Below are positions 21,587 through 25,629 of a stretch of DNA of 25,629 bases, piece after piece. Within the stretch, counting starts at the first letter, position 1. Each line of letters starts with the position of its first letter. The notes below the pieces were generated by a model. The model ran no database searches and was not told where the DNA came from. It was given only the letters and a program-made list of their open reading frames with translations. The stretch is from a virus: positions 1 through 25,629 of the IMG/VR virus record IMGVR_UViG_3300025102_000254. The stretch is one strand, 5' to 3'. The position numbers and the translations under genes are program-made.

Positions 21587-21802
21587 ATGAATAAAATATG
21601 TAAATGTGGCAATGAGATCCACCCAGTAAGAATTAAATATGGTTATAACAATTGTGTAGCATGTTCTACCGTTGAGAAATACGGTTGTGCTCCAATCATT
21701 AATCATAAAACAGGTAATAGTATAGAAATATTGTCTCGAGCAGATGCAAAGCGCATCGCCAAATTAACTAGGCGTAAAGGTTACGGCACAATGCTAAGAT
21801 AA
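21587..21802 (+). CDS. Small zinc-ribbon protein
   Basis: The 71-residue protein has Cys5, Cys7, Cys23 and Cys26 in KICKCGNEIHPVRIKYGY then NNCVACS, a compact treble-clef zinc ribbon in the manner of DksA/TraR-type fingers. A conserved C-terminal part follows: KYGCAPIINHKTGN and RIAKLTRRKGYG. It could bind RNA polymerase or nucleic acid. The CPV-like NHKTGN-x-I-x-x-(L/M)-S pattern is seen in other marine phages. It follows P8 with a 12-nt leader. Confidence 0.72.
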   Translation: MNKICKCGNEIHPVRIKYGYNNCVACSTVEKYGCAPIINHKTGNSIEILSRADAKRIAKLTRRKGYGTMLR

Positions 21803-21803
21803 T

Positions 21804-21974
21804 ATGACAGATAAAGAAGCATTACAAGAAATAGTATACATGGTTAATTATTATGTAAATAATAGAAATACTTTAATAAATATTAATGAGCAAAATTATG
21901 AGTTTATAAATAATTTAATAGAATTTTTAGAAGAAAATGTAATACATTGCGCTATGGATAATAACTACAAATGA
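21804..21974 (+). CDS. 56-residue acidic helical protein
   Basis: This small acidic protein (MTDKEALQEIVYMVNYYVNN, then YEFINNLIEFLEENVIHCAM) is probably two helices. It starts just after the zinc-ribbon stop, and its own stop overlaps the next ATG (ATGA). The function is unknown. Confidence 0.6.
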   Translation: MTDKEALQEIVYMVNYYVNNRNTLININEQNYEFINNLIEFLEENVIHCAMDNNYK

Positions 21975-22096
21975 AAAAAATTAAAGTAACCATGAAGGAA
22001 ATATACGATGCTATGCGTCCTTCAGTAGAAAAGAATAAAAAGAAATATACACGCAAAACTAAACACAAAAATGGCGAAGAAAAGAACAATGAATGA
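21971..22096 (+). CDS. 41-residue basic peptide
   Basis: The frame is lysine-rich: MKKIKVTMKEIYDAMRPSVE, then KNKKKYTRKTKHKNGEEK. It overlaps the previous stop by four bases and extends 26 nt into the following gene in another frame. The basic tail would suit nucleic-acid binding, but chance cannot be excluded for so short a frame. Confidence 0.5.
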   Translation: MKKIKVTMKEIYDAMRPSVEKNKKKYTRKTKHKNGEEKNNE

Positions 22097-22442
22097 GCTT
22101 AGACAAACTAAAGAATATAAAATTGATCCAGTACAACAAGTGTTAGCTCAACAAATAGAAGAACTAGCAGAAGCAGACAAGTACGATGGTGATATACATA
22201 AAGAATGTCCATTAGATCCTGTTGAAGAAGCTAAAATACTAATAGTAGATAAGATAACTAAACACTTTCACGATGTGATGTTTGAAATGGTGTGTGAAGA
22301 AATGAGTAAAAACTATGTATTTCAAACACAAAACTATTTCACTGATGCAGGATACGATCAGTTTGAAGATGAATGGTTTGAATTCTATCATAAACATCAC
22401 GGTGATATTATTTATGAAGTAATGCAAAATATTACAAACTAA
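22071..22442 (+). CDS. Conserved marine-phage protein (MAKKRTMNELRQTKEY type)
   Basis: The 123-residue protein begins MAKKRTMNELRQTKEY, an opening I recognise in many marine phages. It has DPVQQVLAQQIEELAEADKY, a central PVEEAKILIVDKITKHFHD helix, and an acidic aromatic C-terminal half (FEDEWFEFYHKHHGDIIYEV). No enzymatic motif is seen. Its last codons overlap promoter P9. The function is unknown; early regulation is possible. Confidence 0.65.
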   Translation: MAKKRTMNELRQTKEYKIDPVQQVLAQQIEELAEADKYDGDIHKECPLDPVEEAKILIVDKITKHFHDVMFEMVCEEMSKNYVFQTQNYFTDAGYDQFEDEWFEFYHKHHGDIIYEVMQNITN

Positions 22443-22465
22443 ATACGAACACTATAAGATAATAA
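22434..22465 (+). promoter_or_regulatory. T7-like promoter P9 (inside a gene end)
   Basis: ACAAACTAAATACGA, 8 bases (ACACTATA), then AGATAATAA, with the predicted +1 G at 22458. It overlaps the last codons of the gene at 22071. The ATG at 22477 follows after a 19-nt leader. Confidence 0.78.
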
Positions 22466-22476
22466 TAATAAAAAAT

Positions 22477-22704
22477 ATGACATTATACGACAAACTTAAA
22501 CCAGAAATCAAAGCTAAACTCGAAGAAAACTATAAAGAATATAGTACATCAGTAGGGTATATCTCTGATAAACTAAAACAAACATACCATTACAGTGATC
22601 TAAAAGTTGATGACGTAAAAACTATATGCACATTTGGTGATGTATGGCACTATGATTTGACTCAAAGTGATATACTGTATGGAGATTGGCTATTAAACAA
22701 ATAA
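22477..22704 (+). CDS. Hypothetical small early protein
   Basis: The 75-residue protein has a helical start (LYDKLKPEIKAKLEENYKEY) and a strand-rich aromatic end (VKTICTFGDVWHYDLTQSDI). No family is recognised. It is the first gene of the P9 unit. Confidence 0.6.
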   Translation: MTLYDKLKPEIKAKLEENYKEYSTSVGYISDKLKQTYHYSDLKVDDVKTICTFGDVWHYDLTQSDILYGDWLLNK

Positions 22705-22714
22705 ATAAAATCTA

Positions 22715-23059
22715 ATGACAGAAAAACAATATGAAGAAGCGATGTTTGCACTAGGTTGCAAAGACGTTACAAGTAAAACACAAAAGAAAAACGGTACTAT
22801 GGCTTTCAGGCTTCCTGATGGTATAAATATGGTTACTGAACACAAGACAGGTTATATAAGAAGAACTATGTTAAGTAATACAGGTAGAGTATCACACTGC
22901 TACCAACTAAATCCAACATATAAAGCTGATTATCAAAGTATAGGTTACAATGGTAAACTATATAAAGGTTATCACCAGAAAAGAACTTTGATATGGTCTA
23001 GAAAAGAAAGACTTAAAAGACTATTTTTATACACAATTAAAGCAGTAAACAATGAGTAA
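22715..23059 (+). CDS. Hypothetical basic early protein
   Basis: The 114-residue protein is basic and beta-rich, beginning MTEKQYEEAMFALGCKDVT. It has AFRLPDGINMVTEHKTGYIR and RRTMLSNTGRVSHCYQLN in the middle, and a basic helical C-terminus (WSRKERLKRLFLYTIKAV). The charge suggests nucleic-acid contact. It overlaps the next gene by 8 nt. Confidence 0.6.
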   Translation: MTEKQYEEAMFALGCKDVTSKTQKKNGTMAFRLPDGINMVTEHKTGYIRRTMLSNTGRVSHCYQLNPTYKADYQSIGYNGKLYKGYHQKRTLIWSRKERLKRLFLYTIKAVNNE

Positions 23060-23510
23060 TTACGCAAGAGAAGGACACATGCTCGATGAAAGAATGATTG
23101 AGCTTGTTAAAAACCATTTAGAACTATCAATATCTACCAGTGTAAATGACTTTGATAATGTAGATTGTATGATCTATAATGAATCAAGTGCAGATGGTTA
23201 TGATCTTTGGGTTGTAACTAATGATACTAGAAACGTAAGTATATGTGAAGATGTATATTATTATGAAAGTGATCTTGCAAATGCTTTTGAAGAGCAAGTA
23301 AGATGGGGTGATAAAACTTTTTACATTTGTGAATATGTATTTGAAGATGCTTATATTGAAGACAAACTACTTGAAATGTTTTCAGAAAATGTAGAAGATA
23401 TTATAGTAAATGATGAACTAGATATTACACTAGAAGAAATTAATTATTTAAAAGAAGAATATGGATTCGGAGAAGAAACTGAAAAAGCCGACAGCACCCA
23501 AGTGGTTTAA
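23052..23510 (+). CDS. Acidic hypothetical protein
   Basis: The 152-residue protein is strongly acidic. It has a helical opening (ERMIELVKNHLELSISTSV), a beta-rich middle (DGYDLWVVTNDTRNVSICED) and an acidic end (NVEDIIVNDELDITLEEINY). Its final 50 nt also encode the start of the next gene in another frame. Such acidic early proteins can mimic DNA, but this is speculative. Confidence 0.6.
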   Translation: MSNYAREGHMLDERMIELVKNHLELSISTSVNDFDNVDCMIYNESSADGYDLWVVTNDTRNVSICEDVYYYESDLANAFEEQVRWGDKTFYICEYVFEDAYIEDKLLEMFSENVEDIIVNDELDITLEEINYLKEEYGFGEETEKADSTQVV

Positions 23511-23742
23511 AGGCATGATATATACAAAAGGTGAAGAAGTTACAAACCCTTTTTCAGGTCAAAGCTATGAGCTAACTGGCTTAGAACTAAGCATTTACGA
23601 TTTTATAATAGGTTCACAAATGGTTATTGAAAAAATAGGCTGGATGAATTCTAAAACAAGTAAAGCTCAAAAAGAAATGTCTAAAGCATTGAACTGGTTT
23701 AGGACTAATAATCCTGAAGCTTACTACGTGTTGTTAGATTAG
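23461..23742 (+). CDS. Conserved marine-phage protein (NPFSGxxxxLTxxELSIYDF type)
   Basis: The 93-residue protein contains NPFSGQSYELTGLELSIYDF (29-48), then IIGSQMVIEKIGWMNSKTSK and a helical end ending EAYYVLLD. I recognise the NPFSG...LSIYDF motif as frequent in marine-phage early regions, but no function is known to me. It starts 50 nt inside the gene before it. The ncRNA element begins 15 nt after its stop. Confidence 0.65.
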   Translation: MDSEKKLKKPTAPKWFKGMIYTKGEEVTNPFSGQSYELTGLELSIYDFIIGSQMVIEKIGWMNSKTSKAQKEMSKALNWFRTNNPEAYYVLLD

Positions 23743-23756
23743 TAGTAGTTTAGTTT

Positions 23757-23854
23757 CCACGAATAAGCGCGTGAGGCGAGTAACCGCGGCATTAGGCAAA
23801 GGTATCTTACTCACTTGGCAAGCTCGTACCGTAAATGGTACGGGCTATTCGTGG
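23757..23854 (+). ncRNA. Structured RNA element, copy 1
   Basis: A closing stem joins CCACGAATA (23757-23765) to TATTCGTGG (23846-23854). Inside, AGCTCGTACC (23821-23830) pairs with GGTACGGGCT (23837-23846) around a GTAAAT loop, and GAGTAA (23778-23783) can pair with TTACTC (23807-23812). The closing stem and final hairpin recur at 25556-25603 with compensatory changes. It lies between the genes at 23461 and promoter P10. It has no T-run after it, so a classical intrinsic terminator is not clear. Confidence 0.7.
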
Positions 23855-23857
23855 TAT

Positions 23858-23889
23858 ACAAACTAAATACGATAACTAATAGATAATAT
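23858..23889 (+). promoter_or_regulatory. T7-like promoter P10
   Basis: ACAAACTAAATACGA, 8 bases (TAACTAAT), then AGATAATAT, with the predicted +1 G at 23882. It starts 4 nt after the structured RNA element. The ATG at 23894 follows after a 12-nt leader. Confidence 0.8.
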
Positions 23890-23893
23890 TATT

Positions 23894-24193
23894 ATGGATA
23901 AAAAAACAATGAATGAACTAGCTGATATTATTATAGCTAAACTTGAAGTTAAACAAGCTCAATGGGATGATGAATTCCATAACTCTATTCAAGATCTTTA
24001 TGGTCAAGAATCTAGTAAAGAAGCTTTTGTTATGACTGAAGAGCAAGCTTTAATAGGTGAGCTAGCAAGATTACAAACTCTGCTTATGATCTTTGAGAAT
24101 AACGAAGAATACGAAAAAGCAGCGATTATACTAAGCAAATTAAATGCAATTAAAACTAAATTAAGAAAAGGCGATTATAATGAAGACGATTAA
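23894..24193 (+). CDS. Acidic helical hypothetical protein
   Basis: The 99-residue protein is a chain of helices: TMNELADIIIAKLEVKQAQW, then EEQALIGELARLQTLLMIFE and YEKAAIILSKLNAIKTKLR. The leucine spacing suggests a helical bundle or coiled coil. It overlaps the DNA ligase start by 14 nt, so it is likely coupled to it; a ligase partner role is possible but unproven. Confidence 0.65.
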   Translation: MDKKTMNELADIIIAKLEVKQAQWDDEFHNSIQDLYGQESSKEAFVMTEEQALIGELARLQTLLMIFENNEEYEKAAIILSKLNAIKTKLRKGDYNEDD

Positions 24194-25028
24194 ACCTATG
24201 CTAGCGCATAAATATAATCCTGACAAAGCTGATTACCCTGCATACATACAGCCAAAACTAGACGGCGTAAGATGTGTATTTACAAAAGACGGTGCATACA
24301 GTAGAACAGGTAAAGAGTTTAAAAATGTAGATCACATCAAAAAAGACTTAGAAGTAGTATTTAACAGATACCCAAATCTTATACTAGATGGCGAATTATA
24401 TAACCACGGATTAAAAGATGACTTTGAAAAGATTATTTCATTAGTTAGAAAAACTAAACCAACACAAGATCACAAAGACGAAGCAGCTCAACTAGTACAA
24501 TATCATATGTATGATGTAGCTAGTTTTCCACACGCTACATACAACTGGCGTATGAACTTTATAAACACACTAAACGAATCTGCTGTAGTTAAAACTAGCA
24601 CTTGTCTATGTTTTATTGAAACTAAAGTTGTACTAGATTATGACGAAGCAGTTAAACAACACAAAAAATACCTAAAACTAGGTTATGAAGGTAGTATATA
24701 CAGATCTATTGATGGTAAATACAAAAATACTAGGTCATGGGACTTAATGAAGTTCAAAGACTTTGAAGATTCAGAAGCCACAATTGTTGGCTATGAACTA
24801 GGTAAAGGTAAGAGGCAAGGCACGCTTGGTAAGTTCATCATGCAAGATGACGAAGGTATACAGTTCGGCTGCCCACCGGGCAAAGGTTATACCTACAAGG
24901 ATCTAGCCGCTATGATCGATAACATTAGTGACTTTATAGGTCAGCGTGCTACCTTTACTTATTTTCAACGAACACAAGCAGGTTCTTACAGACACCCGCT
25001 TTACAAATGCATACGTAACTACGAATGA
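24180..25028 (+). CDS. ATP-dependent DNA ligase
   Basis: The 282-residue protein is a compact ATP-dependent ligase that seals nicks during replication and repair. Motif I is PKLDGVR with the adenylated Lys26, motif III is LDGELY with Glu72, motif IV is GYEGSIYR with Glu170, and motif V is LMKFKDF with Lys191 and Lys193. A C-terminal OB-like domain (about 197-282) has EATIVGYELGKGKRQGTLGK then ATFTYFQRTQAGSYRHP. The length is near T7-type ligases minus extra inserts. All key motifs look intact. It overlaps the following gene by four bases (ATGA). Confidence 0.93.
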   Translation: MKTIKPMLAHKYNPDKADYPAYIQPKLDGVRCVFTKDGAYSRTGKEFKNVDHIKKDLEVVFNRYPNLILDGELYNHGLKDDFEKIISLVRKTKPTQDHKDEAAQLVQYHMYDVASFPHATYNWRMNFINTLNESAVVKTSTCLCFIETKVVLDYDEAVKQHKKYLKLGYEGSIYRSIDGKYKNTRSWDLMKFKDFEDSEATIVGYELGKGKRQGTLGKFIMQDDEGIQFGCPPGKGYTYKDLAAMIDNISDFIGQRATFTYFQRTQAGSYRHPLYKCIRNYE

Positions 25029-25510
25029 ATATATTTTATTTACACAGAGACCCTTATAAAGCAGCTGAGTATCAATACAACAAACACGTTGTTAAGATGA
25101 TCTTAGAATCAGCCCAAATGCTTTGTACAGCACATCATGAGATAATGGGAGATGATGCAGACGTACCATACAAACGTGCACATGTAAATCACCCATCTAC
25201 AGTGTGGGCTAGACAAAATAAAAATCATTACAGATGGCTGTTTAATCACATGGTTGCGTTGGGTCATGAATATACGGCAAGATACGGTAAAACACATTTA
25301 TCAATTAACAAATGCTTTTTACCATTATACAGATATCCTGTAGGTATACCTGATGGTGTGTTTGAACAACCACCTCAATGCATGCCTGATGAATATAAAG
25401 ATGACTGCAGCGTGAAAGCTTACTGGAACTATTACATAGGTGAAAAGCACACTGTTGCAGCTAAAAACGAAAAAATATATGAGAAAATTGATATGGAAGC
25501 TTTACAATGA
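25025..25510 (+). CDS. Conserved phage protein, possibly repair-related (KHVVKMILESAQML family)
   Basis: The 161-residue protein begins MNIFYLHRDPYKAAEYQYNK, followed by HVVKMILESAQMLCTAHHE. It has HPSTVWARQNKNHYRWL in the middle, GHEYTARYGKTH, then PPQCMPDEYKDD and a terminal AYWNYYIGEKH. This combination is a widespread phage family, and some entries are named pyrimidine dimer glycosylase-like, but I cannot confirm that. Several conserved His, Arg and Glu residues would suit an enzyme. Co-expression with the ligase fits DNA repair. The family is known, the function uncertain. Confidence 0.65.
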   Translation: MNIFYLHRDPYKAAEYQYNKHVVKMILESAQMLCTAHHEIMGDDADVPYKRAHVNHPSTVWARQNKNHYRWLFNHMVALGHEYTARYGKTHLSINKCFLPLYRYPVGIPDGVFEQPPQCMPDEYKDDCSVKAYWNYYIGEKHTVAAKNEKIYEKIDMEALQ

Positions 25511-25514
25511 TAAC

Positions 25515-25565
25515 ATGATAAGCGAAGAAGTAGCGCATTTGCTACTAGATAAATACTACGAGTAA
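25515..25565 (+). CDS. 16-residue microORF
   Basis: ATG at 25515, then MISEEVAHLLLDKYYE and a TAA at 25563-25565. It sits 4 nt after the preceding stop and contains an AGTAGC/GCTACT hairpin (25529-25546). It may be a translated micropeptide or simply the leader of the RNA element at 25556. Little more can be said. Confidence 0.35.
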   Translation: MISEEVAHLLLDKYYE

Positions 25566-25603
25566 TAACTAGCTCATACTGGAAACGGTATGGGCTTTCG
25601 TAG
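25556..25603 (+). ncRNA. Structured RNA element, copy 2
   Basis: The closing stem CTACGA (25556-25561)/TCGTAG (25598-25603) encloses AGCTCATACT (25571-25580) paired with GGTATGGGCT (25587-25596), capped by GGAAAC, which closes as a GAAA tetraloop. Compared with copy 1, pairs change together (C-G to T-A in the closing stem, G-C to A-T in the hairpin). The long inner domain of copy 1 is replaced by 9 nt. CTCATAC/GTATGAG (to 25610) is an alternative outer pairing. Confidence 0.65.
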
Positions 25604-25612
25604 GTATGAGAC

Positions 25613-25629
25613 GATACAAACACGAATTA
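25613..25629 (+). promoter_or_regulatory. Possible truncated promoter at window end
   Basis: GATACAAACACGAATTA follows the copy 2 element at the same place where promoter P10 follows copy 1. It has the ACAAAC start and an ACGA core but lacks the TAAAT block. The window ends before the AGATAATAT half could be seen. Confidence 0.3.

Noticed and set aside
23855-23857. Intrinsic terminator after the structured RNA at 23757-23854
   Set aside because: The hairpin is strong but no T-run follows; only TATACA is present before the promoter.
16594-23889. Host sigma-type reading of the repeated motif as -35/-10 boxes
   Set aside because: TAAATACGA resembles neither TTGACA nor the Bacteroidota TTG...TAnnTTTG pattern, and the 8-base spacer is too short and too constant; T7-like geometry fits better.

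Overview
This is a 25.6 kb fragment of a tailed double-stranded DNA phage (Caudoviricetes). The sequence is strongly AT-rich and densely packed, with most neighbours joined by ATGA, TAATG or TGATG overlaps. None of the start sites I inspected has an AGGAGG-type ribosome-binding site; leaders are A/T-rich, as in Bacteroidota. The terminase, fibre and small-protein types resemble those of uncultured marine phages. A marine flavobacterial (Bacteroidota) host is therefore my inference, not something the window proves.

Left arm (1 to about 16,300, minus strand, read right to left): one uninterrupted late operon of 29 genes. It opens with four modular tail-fibre or receptor-binding genes, one carrying a long YadA-head-like repeat. 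Next come a small DUF7936-like protein, GroEL then GroES, a winged-helix-like protein, small hydrophobic and structural proteins, a T7-lysozyme-type amidase, an HExxH metallopeptidase, a GTA-type holin, a LamG-like fibre, a coiled-coil protein and a tandem GroES-like protein. It ends with a conserved small protein and the N-terminal third of the large terminase, cut by the window edge.

Centre (16,305-16,662): a gene-free divergent control region. It holds a hairpin element on the minus strand, a pyrimidine-rich C-tract island and the first rightward promoter.

Right arm (16,663-25,629, plus strand): about 30 mostly tiny early or middle genes ending with an ATP-dependent DNA ligase and a conserved phage protein. 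At least ten copies of one promoter-like motif divide it into transcription units. The motif is TAAATACGA, exactly 8 variable bases, then AGATAATAT. Its TACGA core and distance to a start-site G match the T7 RNA polymerase promoter, so I infer a phage-encoded single-subunit RNA polymerase located outside the window. Four copies place the ATG exactly 12 nt after the predicted +1 G.

Structured RNAs lie between the units: two related hairpin elements with compensatory base changes (23,757-23,854 and 25,556-25,603), an inverted pair of TGACA...TGTCA hairpins (16,377 and 17,266), and a roughly 270-nt GC-richer region (21,277-21,546) ending in a tRNA-like T-arm. No complete tRNA, CRISPR array, integrase or insertion sequence was seen.
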